64,000 bases of DNA from WTJO01 sp965660165. GTDB lineage: Bacteria; Pseudomonadota; Alphaproteobacteria; Puniceispirillales; Puniceispirillaceae. Position 1 is the stretch's first letter, and each line of letters starts with the position of its first letter. The DNA lies in assembly GCA_965660165.1 (NCBI GenBank), contig CBFHYU010000003.1, positions 1-64,000 of the forward strand. Direction: 5' to 3'. The position numbers and the translations under genes are program-made. The notes under the pieces are model-generated. The model was not told the origin of the DNA, ran no database searches, and saw only the letters and a program-made list of their open reading frames with translations. Shown here piece by piece: positions 8,206 to 16,242 of the stretch.

Positions 8206-8916
8206 ATGCCTTCATTAACTGAACTAGAATTGCCGCTGGCGGCTAATGCGCATAGGCCAGCAGGTGCATTATCTGGCTATTTGTATCGCAATGATACTAA
8301 TCAGGCTGATAGTGATATCAAAAAGCTGGTTATCATGATGCATGGCTGGGGGGCAGATAGCTCGGATTTAACCAGCCTTGCAGGCTATATGGTGCCAGAA
8401 CAGGCTGAGCCAGAACAGCCATGTGCTATTTTCTTTCCAGATGCGCCCTACCCATGTGCAGCCAATCCGTTTGGGCGCGAGTGGTTTGCGCTATCTGCAA
8501 GTCCGCTTGATGGGGACGAGATAAAACAGAATTGCGCTCAGGCCAGATGGATTGTGCATGAGATGGCAGATAGCCTGTGTCAGTCATTTAGCCTTGAGGC
8601 AAGCCAAGTGATAATAGGCGGATTTTCGCAAGGCGGCATGATGGCGCTAGCTGGCGGGCTAAGCTATCATAGTCCGCTTGGCGGTATTTTTTGCCTTTCG
8701 GGCGGTCTATTATCAGATGATATTAATCCCTATCACCAAATGGCTATCATGCTGGTACATGGTGATATAGACCCTGTGGTACCTGTTGCGATGTGTGATG
8801 AGGCCTATGCGCAGTTATCTGCTATTGGCTTTACCCCGCAAAAACATATTATCTCAGGGCTGGCACATGGCATAGACCAACAGGTAATAGACAGGCTGGC
8901 CGCATTTCTAAGCTAG
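8206..8916 (+). CDS. Alpha/beta-hydrolase, phospholipase/carboxylesterase family
   Basis: This 236-residue serine hydrolase resembles the carboxylesterase/lysophospholipase (acyl-protein-thioesterase-like) family. The oxyanion region is MMHGWGADSSDL. The nucleophile elbow is GFSQGG near residue 140. The acid is in HGDIDPVVP and the catalytic histidine in GLAHGID near the C-terminus. No signal peptide is seen, so it is probably cytoplasmic. The ATG at 8206 has TAGGAGA six bases upstream; a TTG just before it is ignored. The substrate is unknown, and the gene is isolated between gluQ (divergent) and the HNH gene. Confidence 0.85.
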   Translation: MPSLTELELPLAANAHRPAGALSGYLYRNDTNQADSDIKKLVIMMHGWGADSSDLTSLAGYMVPEQAEPEQPCAIFFPDAPYPCAANPFGREWFALSASPLDGDEIKQNCAQARWIVHEMADSLCQSFSLEASQVIIGGFSQGGMMALAGGLSYHSPLGGIFCLSGGLLSDDINPYHQMAIMLVHGDIDPVVPVAMCDEAYAQLSAIGFTPQKHIISGLAHGIDQQVIDRLAAFLS

Positions 8917-9110
8917 TAAAATAACCACATTAAAATAGCCTATAAGATAGCTAGGGCAGAACAGCCAAACACTAGATAGAAGCTATATATAGTAGGTATT
9001 ATCAGCCAAAATATCTATATTTTGATTAAATTTTTGTGTCAAAGGGGTTTGAGACTTGCCTTGAGCGGGCGAACATGTTTGACTTTGGTATAAGCTTAGG
9101 GAGTTAGACA

Positions 9111-9671
9111 ATGAATGCAGGCATGAGGCCGCCAGCGCTTGTTCTTAATGCTGATTTCAGGCCGCTTAGCTATTTTCCGCTGTCATTATGGTCTTGGCAG
9201 GATAGTATCAAGGCAGTGTTTCTAGACAGGGTAACGATTATTTCTGAATATGACGAAATGGTCAGCTCACCGTCCATGCAGATGCCGTTGCCCTCAGTGA
9301 TTGCGCTTAAAGAATATATTCCGCAAAGTCGCAACCCTGCCTTTACCCGCTTTAATGTGTTTTTGCGTGATAAATTTACCTGCCAATATTGTGACAGCGC
9401 CTTGCCAGCAGGTGATCTTACCTTTGATCATGTAATTCCGCGCTCACGTGGCGGCAGGTCACGCTGGGACAATGTAGTGGCGGCATGTAGCCCATGTAAT
9501 CTGAAAAAGGCGAATAAAATGCCTGCACAGTGCAATATGCATCCGCTTACCCGCCCGCTAGTGCCAACAGTCTGGCAATTACAGGAAAATGGCAGGGCAT
9601 TTCCGCCAAATTATTTGCATCATAGCTGGCGTGATTATCTATATTGGGACAGCGAGCTTCTGGCGCAATAA
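9111..9671 (+). CDS. HNH endonuclease domain protein
   Basis: In this 186-residue protein the N-terminal half begins PALVLNADFRPLSYFPLSLWSWQDS and carries no known catalytic motif. The C-terminal half is a typical zinc-ribbon HNH module: CQYC, then FDHVIPRSRGG, then NVVAACSPCNLKKANK. The two Cys pairs bind zinc and the His residues and Asn make the beta-beta-alpha-metal active site. Solitary proteins with this architecture are widespread in alphaproteobacteria and cyanobacteria with no assigned target. There is no methylase or toxin partner nearby. Convergent with coq7, with 21 bases between the stops. Confidence 0.85.
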   Translation: MNAGMRPPALVLNADFRPLSYFPLSLWSWQDSIKAVFLDRVTIISEYDEMVSSPSMQMPLPSVIALKEYIPQSRNPAFTRFNVFLRDKFTCQYCDSALPAGDLTFDHVIPRSRGGRSRWDNVVAACSPCNLKKANKMPAQCNMHPLTRPLVPTVWQLQENGRAFPPNYLHHSWRDYLYWDSELLAQ

Positions 9672-9692
9672 CCAATCAATAACCGATATTCA

Positions 9693-10238
9693 CTAGATTT
9701 TTTCAGCAATTTTAATCGCTGTTTTGCATCCCATCTGGATCACTGCCCGCAATACAGGATAGGCAGGTGCCTGTCTGCCATCATGATCTACAGCGATATC
9801 ACGATGTTCAAGCTCTTCATCTCTGAAACGTGCAAGCGTTTGTGTTAATTCAGCTTCCTGATTGGTACGTGTAAGGTGTTTTACCTGCTTGTCATAATGC
9901 TCGCCAATCACCTCTTCAACGGCGATTGTGCATGCCATAGCTGCTTTTGTGCCCATCATGGCTGTGCCTGCCCCCAGCAAAAAGCCCGCAGCGCCCCAAA
10001 TTGGATCAAGCATAGATGGGCGCACCTCATAGTCATTTAACAATGTCTCAAAGGTTTCAAGATGCTCGACTTCCTGTTCCATCATATGCTGAATTTCTTC
10101 AGCTTCAGGACGGTTTTTCAAAATAGCAAGCTGGCCTTGATAGATTGTCTGTGCGGCACGTTCGCCTGCATGATTAACACGCAAAAAGCTATCAAGCTTT
10201 GGATCAGTTTGGGGGGTACGCAGTCTATGTCTCATCAT
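9693..10238 (-). CDS. coq7: 5-demethoxyubiquinone hydroxylase (Coq7)
   Basis: Coq7 is a di-iron monooxygenase that adds the last ring hydroxyl group in ubiquinone synthesis, acting at the membrane face. The 181-residue protein shows RVNHAGERAAQTIYQGQ at the N-terminus, a carboxylate-bridged di-iron set (EQEVEHLETF, AVEEVIGEHY, DEELEHRDIA) and a hydrophobic stretch around residues 80-98 that inserts into the membrane. Three possible starts (GTG, ATG, ATG) lie in a row at 10241-10233. I use the first ATG. dsbB follows the same strand upstream with a 33-base gap, so the two may share a transcript. Confidence 0.94.
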   Translation of the reverse strand: MMRHRLRTPQTDPKLDSFLRVNHAGERAAQTIYQGQLAILKNRPEAEEIQHMMEQEVEHLETFETLLNDYEVRPSMLDPIWGAAGFLLGAGTAMMGTKAAMACTIAVEEVIGEHYDKQVKHLTRTNQEAELTQTLARFRDEELEHRDIAVDHDGRQAPAYPVLRAVIQMGCKTAIKIAEKI

Positions 10239-10271
10239 CACTATCTTTTTTGCTGTGCCTGTCCCAAAAAA

Positions 10272-10751
10272 TTAGCTTCTACGATATAATATCATAGAGA
10301 TTACGCCAGCCAAAGTGCTTATCACCCCATTCCATGCTGCCATTGATAGTCCCAAAAATGACCAGACTACCTCATCACACCTAATCGGGCTTGTATCAAG
10401 CAAGGATTGCAATCCCTCTGATACAGGTAAATCTTCAAATGAGGCAGTACATCCATCTGGGCCTGCAAAGATACTCAATTCAACGCCTGCATGATAAAAT
10501 CCTATGCCGCCTGTCACAAACATCATCATAATAGCTAGCGTGAGCAAAATTGAAGGGCGAAGCGCTGTAAAGGCCAATATCCCAAGAACACATACTAGAT
10601 AATGAGGCCATCTTTGCCATAGACATAAACTGCATGGATGCAACCCTTCAACATATTGGAACCAGTAAGCGCCAGCAAGCAGGCTTGCAGATACGATGCT
10701 CAACCCCCCTAATAGCATGGTTCGTTTTGATTCTTGTTTGCGGAATGTCAT
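10272..10751 (-). CDS. DsbB-like disulfide bond formation protein
   Basis: DsbB proteins are four-helix inner-membrane enzymes that reoxidise periplasmic thiol oxidases and pass electrons to quinone. The 159-residue protein has four hydrophobic segments, the first periplasmic pair as Cys40-x2-Cys43 (LHPCSLCLWQRWPH) and the second pair as Cys101 and Cys125, separated as expected. The ATG at 10751 gives a short basic N-terminus before helix 1; the open frame continues to TTG/GTG codons near 10805. The next gene upstream is the YqaA-like protein. No dsbA lies in the window. Confidence 0.88.
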   Translation of the reverse strand: MTFRKQESKRTMLLGGLSIVSASLLAGAYWFQYVEGLHPCSLCLWQRWPHYLVCVLGILAFTALRPSILLTLAIMMMFVTGGIGFYHAGVELSIFAGPDGCTASFEDLPVSEGLQSLLDTSPIRCDEVVWSFLGLSMAAWNGVISTLAGVISMILYRRS

Positions 10752-10831
10752 AATTTGTTCTGATACCCGTAATGCCGATAATTGTTCATAGCAGTTTTTC
10801 ACCAAAAATCATAATGTTCAAGCTGTTCAAC

Positions 10832-11413
10832 CTAGCCTAATATCACAATGCCTGCGGTAATAAGTGCCAGCAATATTGAACCTAGCAAGATGACTGTCTT
10901 TGGATTTCGGTAATTGGCTGTCATATTGGCAACAATGCAAAAACGGGCTGTTCTGCCAATCGCAGAAAATAAGATAAATAACACAAGCTCATAGCCAAAT
11001 AAGCCTGCACTAATCGCAATCACCTTATAAGGCAGAGGCGTAAAAGCGCCAATCAGCACTAGCAAAATGCCAAGCCTGTTAAAGGCATCTGATACAGCAG
11101 AGAATTTTGCCTCGCCTGCGATCTGATCTGGCAGATATTGAAGCATATCAGATACAAAAGACGTCAGATAAGCGCCTAGATACCAGCCAACAGCGCCGCC
11201 AATCACCGAACTTGCGGCTGTATAAAGGGCTATTTCAAGCCATTTATCTTTGCGTGCCAGCACGCATCCAACCAATAGCGGGTCTGTGGGCACAGGAATA
11301 ATAATACTTTCAAAAAATGAAAACAGATATAAAGACAATCTGGCCATATGGCTGTCTGCCTGCGCCAAAAGGCGGTGAAACATGCCTGTTATATTCTGCG
11401 TTGCTGGCGTCAT
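10832..11413 (-). CDS. YqaA/DedA-family (SNARE-associated, VTT) membrane protein
   Basis: This 193-residue polytopic protein is of the YqaA branch of the DedA/VTT superfamily. The conserved features are FFESIIIPVPTDPLLVGCVLA near residues 33-53, GxxxGGAVGWYLGAYL, and the amphipathic FTPLPYKVIAISAGLFGY near residues 136-153. DedA-type proteins take part in flipping or recycling envelope lipids such as undecaprenyl phosphate; the YqaA branch has no assigned substrate. It lies upstream of dsbB and coq7 on the same strand and divergent from the cobalamin cluster. Confidence 0.85.
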   Translation of the reverse strand: MTPATQNITGMFHRLLAQADSHMARLSLYLFSFFESIIIPVPTDPLLVGCVLARKDKWLEIALYTAASSVIGGAVGWYLGAYLTSFVSDMLQYLPDQIAGEAKFSAVSDAFNRLGILLVLIGAFTPLPYKVIAISAGLFGYELVLFILFSAIGRTARFCIVANMTANYRNPKTVILLGSILLALITAGIVILG

Positions 11414-11519
11414 ATTGTTATGCCTTTATAGTTTTGCTATGAAGTCTTGAAACAGGGTTATACGTGTATTTTTCAGCTAAGAAAACCCTGCCGCATAACC
11501 GAATTAAGGGTAGCTGAAT

Positions 11520-12092
11520 ATGACAGCAGAAATTGTGCTTGTACGGCATGCAAAAATAAAGCCTATTGGCAGGCTATGTGGGCGGACTGACTGTGATATT
11601 CGGCCACTGGATTTAGCCAAACTTCAACAGCTACGCCCGCACCTTGCCTCAACTGATATCTGGCTTGGCAGCCCTGCTAAAAGATGCCAGCAAAGCTTCT
11701 CACAATTATTCCCAAATAGGCAGATGCAGATAATAGATGAACGGCTTTGGGAGCAGGATTTTGGCGACTGGGAAGATACGCCATATGGCGAATTGCCAGA
11801 TATTGGCGAGCTTAGTGATGACGCGCTGTTACATTTTAGGCCACCTAATGGGGAAAGTTTTTTTGAATTATATCAGCGTGTATCTGAGGTGCTTGACGCA
11901 TATAGCGGGCTTGCGACTGGCCAGATAGTTGGCATTATGGCACATGCGGGGGTCATTCGTGCGGCGCTTGGCTATGCGTTAAATAGGCCATCTGCTGGCC
12001 TGAAATTCATGATAGACGAGCTTTCAATCACCAGAATATCTGTTGCTGGAAATCAACAATTTGCGATCAAAATGGTGAATAGAACTGACTGA
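11520..12092 (+). CDS. Histidine phosphatase, probable alpha-ribazole-5'-phosphate phosphatase
   Basis: This 190-residue phosphoglycerate-mutase-like phosphatase has the N-terminal RHA (RHG variant) motif at about residues 8-10, followed by GRLCGRTDCDI. The acid region is LWEQDFGDWE and the distal histidine is in IMAHAGVIRAAL near residue 144. The GRxxGRTD arrangement and its position at the edge of the cobalamin island point to alpha-ribazole phosphatase (Salmonella CobC), which removes phosphate before or after lower-ligand attachment. I leave the symbol blank because cobC means another enzyme in the nomenclature used here. Transcribed towards cobF, convergent with it. Confidence 0.78.
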   Translation: MTAEIVLVRHAKIKPIGRLCGRTDCDIRPLDLAKLQQLRPHLASTDIWLGSPAKRCQQSFSQLFPNRQMQIIDERLWEQDFGDWEDTPYGELPDIGELSDDALLHFRPPNGESFFELYQRVSEVLDAYSGLATGQIVGIMAHAGVIRAALGYALNRPSAGLKFMIDELSITRISVAGNQQFAIKMVNRTD

Positions 12093-12106
12093 AAATGGTG
12101 GCAATA

Positions 12107-12853
12107 TTACCGTTTTCTGCGAAGCAAATAGCTATCCATAATCCAGCCATATTGGCTACGAGCCTCAGCCCTGATGCTGATTATATCTTCTGCTACGTCA
12201 GCCAATGAGCCTGATATCAACACTTCTTGCGGCATCCCAAGATAAGCGCCCCAATAAATATCAAATCTTTCCTGATCAAGGCTTTGGAACGAACATTCGC
12301 CATCCAGCATTACAACAACACTATCTATATCATCCAAAATGCCGCGCTCGCGCAGATTGCGACCTGTCATAATCACAACATCTTTTGCTAGCTGGTTTAG
12401 CGGAATTTTATGGGCGGCTGTTAGCACCTGAATTGCGCTAATACCTGGAATAACCGTAATGTGTGGCGAGGGGGTAAGGCGTTGGGCTATCCGCATCGCA
12501 CTATCATATAAGGACGGGTCGCCCCATATCATCAGGGCGGTTTTTTGTGGCGCGGGGCTAAATTCTGCAAGTGCCGCCTGCCAGCTGAGCGCAATCTCGT
12601 CATGCCAGCGTGTAACAGCCTGCTGATAGGGGATGTCTGAAGCGCGTGTTGGTATCTCAAAGACCTGTATTTTGGGAGTGTCTGTGCCAAGATGAGTGGC
12701 GAGAATCTGATATCTTAGATCAGCAAGCGCTGATTTTTGCGTACCTTTTACAGGAAGCAGGATCAAATCTGCTGACCTAAGCGCAGATAGTCCTTGCATG
12801 GTGATATGATCTGGATTGCCTGTGCCGCACCCTACCAAAAATAATTCCATCAT
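12107..12853 (-). CDS. cobF: Precorrin-6A synthase (deacetylating)
   Basis: CobF methylates C-1 of precorrin-5 and removes the acetyl fragment, a step specific to the aerobic cobalamin route. The 248-residue protein begins MMELFLVGCGTGNPDHIT, the SAM-binding start typical of corrin methyltransferases. It also has WGDPSLYDS, PGISAIQVL and a C-terminal CobF-specific stretch ending SYLLRRKR. It is the last gene of the leftward operon. Its ATG overlaps the cobA stop in ATGA, so translation is probably coupled. Confidence 0.95.
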   Translation of the reverse strand: MMELFLVGCGTGNPDHITMQGLSALRSADLILLPVKGTQKSALADLRYQILATHLGTDTPKIQVFEIPTRASDIPYQQAVTRWHDEIALSWQAALAEFSPAPQKTALMIWGDPSLYDSAMRIAQRLTPSPHITVIPGISAIQVLTAAHKIPLNQLAKDVVIMTGRNLRERGILDDIDSVVVMLDGECSFQSLDQERFDIYWGAYLGMPQEVLISGSLADVAEDIISIRAEARSQYGWIMDSYLLRRKR

Positions 12854-13674
12854 TCGCTGGCTTTCTGGATAGGTGTGATATCTCTGCCAGCGCCCACCAG
12901 AGATACATCATCTGAGAATAGCTCGCTTAACGCGCCATAAAAAATAAGGGCTGGATGCGTGCTGTTTTGGCCATTATCTAGGCTAGCTAAATAGCTAGCC
13001 ATTTCAGCAAATGTCATGGCGATAAGTTGCTGGTTTGGCGTTGACACAGCTTCAGCCAATATCGCAGGGGTATCTGGCGACAGCCCATTATCCATCAGCA
13101 AAGCTGCAAGCCGTGAAAAGGTACGTTTGCCCATAAATAACACAGTTGTTGCTGCCCCATCTGCCAGCGCCGCCACATTCATATCTTCAGGCAACTGGCC
13201 ATCTACATCATGGCCTGTAATAAATTGCACCCGCCGTGCTGTTAGCCTACGGGTAAGCGGAATACCTGCCGCCGCTGCCGCCGCACAGGCAGAGGGTACG
13301 CCCGCAATAATCTCATATCTGATACCTGCCTTACGAAGCGCAAGGATTTCTTCTTCCAGCCTTCCAAAAATTCCGCTATCACCAGATTTCAGCCTGACAA
13401 TACGCCCCCCATCTTTGGCATATTCAACCAGTAATCTGCTGACATTAGATTGTTTTGGCGATGGTCTGCCTGCACGTTTGCCCACCCCGACAAGGTCTGC
13501 GCCTTTTCGTGCATAGCTAAGAATAGGGCCTGCTGATAAATCATCAAACAGCACTGCATCTGCACGTTTCAACCTGTCAACCGCATGAAGAGTAAGCAAT
13601 CCAGGATCGCCAGGCCCTGAACTTACAAAGCTGACAATCGGCTCATCCTGTATTTTCTGGTCTTTGCTACTCAT
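12850..13674 (-). CDS. cobA: Uroporphyrinogen-III C-methyltransferase
   Basis: CobA performs two SAM-dependent methylations of uroporphyrinogen III to precorrin-2, the entry point of the corrin branch. The 274-residue enzyme has SSGPGDPGLLTLHA at the N-terminus, LKSGDSGIFGRLEEE, a GVPSACAAAAAAGIPLTRR stretch and VLFMGKRTF, all family signatures. There is no CysG-type dehydrogenase/ferrochelatase domain, as expected in the late-cobalt route. I chose the ATG at 13674 because AAAGGGTG lies six bases upstream; a GTG two codons earlier is less likely. cobB ends 15 bases upstream. Confidence 0.95.
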   Translation of the reverse strand: MSSKDQKIQDEPIVSFVSSGPGDPGLLTLHAVDRLKRADAVLFDDLSAGPILSYARKGADLVGVGKRAGRPSPKQSNVSRLLVEYAKDGGRIVRLKSGDSGIFGRLEEEILALRKAGIRYEIIAGVPSACAAAAAAGIPLTRRLTARRVQFITGHDVDGQLPEDMNVAALADGAATTVLFMGKRTFSRLAALLMDNGLSPDTPAILAEAVSTPNQQLIAMTFAEMASYLASLDNGQNSTHPALIFYGALSELFSDDVSLVGAGRDITPIQKASE

Positions 13675-13689
13675 CGCCACACCCTTTGA

Positions 13690-15042
13690 CTATGCCTCAG
13701 CTATCAGATGAAAGAATGTTCCTGACACATGTGCCCGCACAGAGCCTGTTTCTGCCACTGTCTGACCATTCGCATCTGTTACTGAAAAAAGCGGTGTGTC
13801 TGGCTGTTCCAGAATCGAGGAATAGTGAAATTCATGCCCTCTTAGCGCAGTATATTTATGCAAGGCAGGGGCGGTGGAAACAGCTGTTGCTAGCCTGTAG
13901 CCAAGATGAAATTTGCGAGTCTCAAAACTGGTGACAAGCCCCAACAGGCCAAGCATCTTGTGACGCGCTCCATCTTTATCAATAAGAGCTTCGCCAAGCA
14001 CCATATAGCCGCCACATTCGCCATGCACTGCTTTGGTTTTGGCATGATGCTGGATTGCCTGAAAGCAAGCGTGTGAACCTGCCAGCCTGCCCGCATGAAG
14101 TTCTGGATAGCCGCCTGCCAGCCAGATGAGGTCTGCATCAGCTCGCGGAGTTTCATTGTTAAGTGGCGAGAAGGGGGTTATTTCTGCGCCCTGCTGTCGC
14201 CAGCTTTCCAGCAAATGCGGATAGGTAAATGAAAAGGCCTCATCCTGAGCAAGGGCAATAATCTGGGCAGGGGGTGCGATATGGCCTATTTCGCTTATGT
14301 CTGGCTGGCTAGCTGGCTGGCGATAGATATTTGCTGCAGAGATAAGCGCATCTAACTCTAAGTGAGGTTCGACAAAGTCTGCATAGGCGTCTATTGCTTG
14401 GTCTAGATCAGGATGCTCAACTGCCTGAATCAGTCCAAGATGACGTTCTGGCAGGGTTAAATCCCCTCGCTTTGGCAGACAGCCAAGCACCGTGATATTA
14501 TGTGTTTCCATGCCTAGCCGCACCAGATGTTCATGTCGTGGGCTGGCAACACGGTTTAGAATCACCCCTGCAAATGGCAGGTCACCTAGATAATCTCGAA
14601 AACCAAGCGCAACGGCCGCCGCAGATTGTGCCTGACCTGAGACATCTATCACCAGCACAACAGGCCAGCCAAATCGCTTGGCTATTTCTGCTGTGGCGCC
14701 AGTGCCAGAGGCGCCTTGTTGTGCAACACCATCAAACAGCCCCATTGAGCCTTCTGCCAGAACCATATCAGCAACGCTAGCCTTGCGGGCAATGCTGTTT
14801 AGCAAATCTGGACGCATTGCCCAGCTATCAAGATTAAACGAGGCTTTGCCAGATGCCGCCTGATGAAAGGCAGGGTCAATATAGTCAGGTCCTGATTTGA
14901 ATGGTTGGACATCCACGCCCTTTTTTCGCAATAGCCGAAGCAAGCCAAGCATGATGGTTGTTTTGCCTGTGCCTGAGCTTGGGGCTGAAATCATCAGTCC
15001 AGCTAGCTGCGGAATATCAGGTCTATTTGGCGTAACACTCAT
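13690..15042 (-). CDS. cobB: Hydrogenobyrinic acid a,c-diamide synthase
   Basis: CobB uses ATP and glutamine to amidate the a and c side chains of hydrogenobyrinic acid before cobalt insertion. The 450-residue protein has a DTBS-like ATPase domain with SAPSSGTGKTTIMLGLLR at about residues 19-36, and a class I glutaminase domain with the nucleophile Cys in VHGECGGYMVLGE near residue 341. A TFFHL segment ends the protein. Its start overlaps the cobM stop in ATGA. In the aerobic pathway this is the step directly before CobN, which is encoded upstream in the same operon. Confidence 0.95.
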   Translation of the reverse strand: MSVTPNRPDIPQLAGLMISAPSSGTGKTTIMLGLLRLLRKKGVDVQPFKSGPDYIDPAFHQAASGKASFNLDSWAMRPDLLNSIARKASVADMVLAEGSMGLFDGVAQQGASGTGATAEIAKRFGWPVVLVIDVSGQAQSAAAVALGFRDYLGDLPFAGVILNRVASPRHEHLVRLGMETHNITVLGCLPKRGDLTLPERHLGLIQAVEHPDLDQAIDAYADFVEPHLELDALISAANIYRQPASQPDISEIGHIAPPAQIIALAQDEAFSFTYPHLLESWRQQGAEITPFSPLNNETPRADADLIWLAGGYPELHAGRLAGSHACFQAIQHHAKTKAVHGECGGYMVLGEALIDKDGARHKMLGLLGLVTSFETRKFHLGYRLATAVSTAPALHKYTALRGHEFHYSSILEQPDTPLFSVTDANGQTVAETGSVRAHVSGTFFHLIAEA

Positions 15043-15815
15043 CTTTCAGGCCTTTCACGGGCTGAGAGCGGTCTAAAACGCCTATCATAATCTGGCGCAT
15101 ATAAAGATGACGGGGTGAATTCGCCGACATTCAGCGCTTTGCCAACCAGAATCAGCCCTGTACGTTCAATTTGGCTATCTATGCTATGTTCAATCTCGCC
15201 AAGACTGGCTGTGAATATCTGTTGATCTGGCCAGCTCACCCGATATAGCACAGCACAAGGGCAATCAGCGCCATAAAAGGGTATCAACCGCGCCACCACA
15301 TCACCAAGCACATGGATAGATAAATGAATAGCAAGGGTCGCGCCTGTAGCGGCAAAGGCTTCAAGGCTTTCTGCATCTGGCATTGACGACGCACGCCCAG
15401 AGGTTCTTGTCAGAATCACAGATTGCACAACTGATGGTACTGTAAGCTCAATGCCAAGTGCAGCAGCGCTTGCCGCAAAGCTAGGTATGCCTGGCGTTAC
15501 CTGATAGGGAATATTGAGCTGTTTAAGTCTGTCTATTTGTTCTGCCATTGCCGAGAATATCGACATATCGCCTGAATGTAGTCTGGCAACATCTTGGCCA
15601 TTATTATGAGCCGAGATAAATATGTTTTCAATAGCGTCTAGGTCTAATGGTGCGCTATTGATACGCTGTGCCTGTTCAGGGCAATAGGACAGTATTTCTT
15701 GCGGTATCAACGAGCCTGCATACACACATATAGGGCATTTAGAAATAATTTTCTGCGCCCGTATCGTCAGCAAATCAGGGGCACCAGGACCAACGCCAAT
15801 GAAATAGACTGTCAT
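15039..15815 (-). CDS. cobM: Precorrin-4 C(11)-methyltransferase
   Basis: CobM methylates C-11 of precorrin-4 to give precorrin-5, the substrate chain leading to CobF. The 258-residue protein starts MTVYFIGVGPGAPDLLTIRA (SAM-binding loop) and contains VYAGSLIP, ARLHSGDMSIFSA, TPGIPSFAASAAALG and VILTRTSGRASSMP, which together are diagnostic for CobM/CbiF. It lies 19 bases after cobE and is coupled to cobB by a 4-base overlap. Confidence 0.96.
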   Translation of the reverse strand: MTVYFIGVGPGAPDLLTIRAQKIISKCPICVYAGSLIPQEILSYCPEQAQRINSAPLDLDAIENIFISAHNNGQDVARLHSGDMSIFSAMAEQIDRLKQLNIPYQVTPGIPSFAASAAALGIELTVPSVVQSVILTRTSGRASSMPDAESLEAFAATGATLAIHLSIHVLGDVVARLIPFYGADCPCAVLYRVSWPDQQIFTASLGEIEHSIDSQIERTGLILVGKALNVGEFTPSSLYAPDYDRRFRPLSARERPER

Positions 15816-15834
15816 ATTTTGTCTCTCCCCCCTG

Positions 15835-16242
15835 TTAGACGGCTATATCTATAGACGATGAAATAGCACAGCTGGCAAGCCTGTCATCTGATATTATTTT
15901 GGGTCTGATGATAACACTATCTATGCCGCCAGCACATAGCGCAACAGCCTCGCAAACACTGCCTGTATCACGATAAAAGCGGCTAGCATGGGTTTGGCTT
16001 GGGGTATGCACAGCGGCAATCTGGTGCTGATCTATCATAATCGGCTGAAACCCATTCTTAGTGCAGAAGCGCCGAAATTCAGGGTGATGTGCCTTATCTG
16101 CCAGAACCGCTATTTGCGTGATAATATCTGCTAAATCAATCAGTTTCAGCAGCGCCTCAAAGCTATGTATGGTAGCTGATTGTCTGAAGCCAAATCCTGC
16201 AACAAATGTTTGTGCATTATCTATTTGATGCGTGCGTGTCAC
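15835..16242 (-). CDS. cobE: CobE/CbiG C-terminal-domain protein
   Basis: This 135-residue stand-alone CobE has VAGFGFRQSATIHSFEAL near the N-terminus and the GSVCEAVALCAGG element near residues 92-104. CobE is homologous to the C-terminal domain of CbiG and is found in aerobic cobalamin clusters; its chemical role is not settled, with ligand-carrier or support functions proposed. The start is GTG at 16242 in a GTGA overlap with the cobL stop, so it depends on cobL translation. Confidence 0.85.
   Translation of the reverse strand: MTRTHQIDNAQTFVAGFGFRQSATIHSFEALLKLIDLADIITQIAVLADKAHHPEFRRFCTKNGFQPIMIDQHQIAAVHTPSQTHASRFYRDTGSVCEAVALCAGGIDSVIIRPKIISDDRLASCAISSSIDIAV

Noticed and set aside
11430..11500. 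CAGGGTT...AACCCTG inverted repeat upstream of the phosphatase gene
   Set aside because: The arms are 7 bases and separated by about 25 bases in a divergent promoter region; no supporting T-run or known operator pattern.
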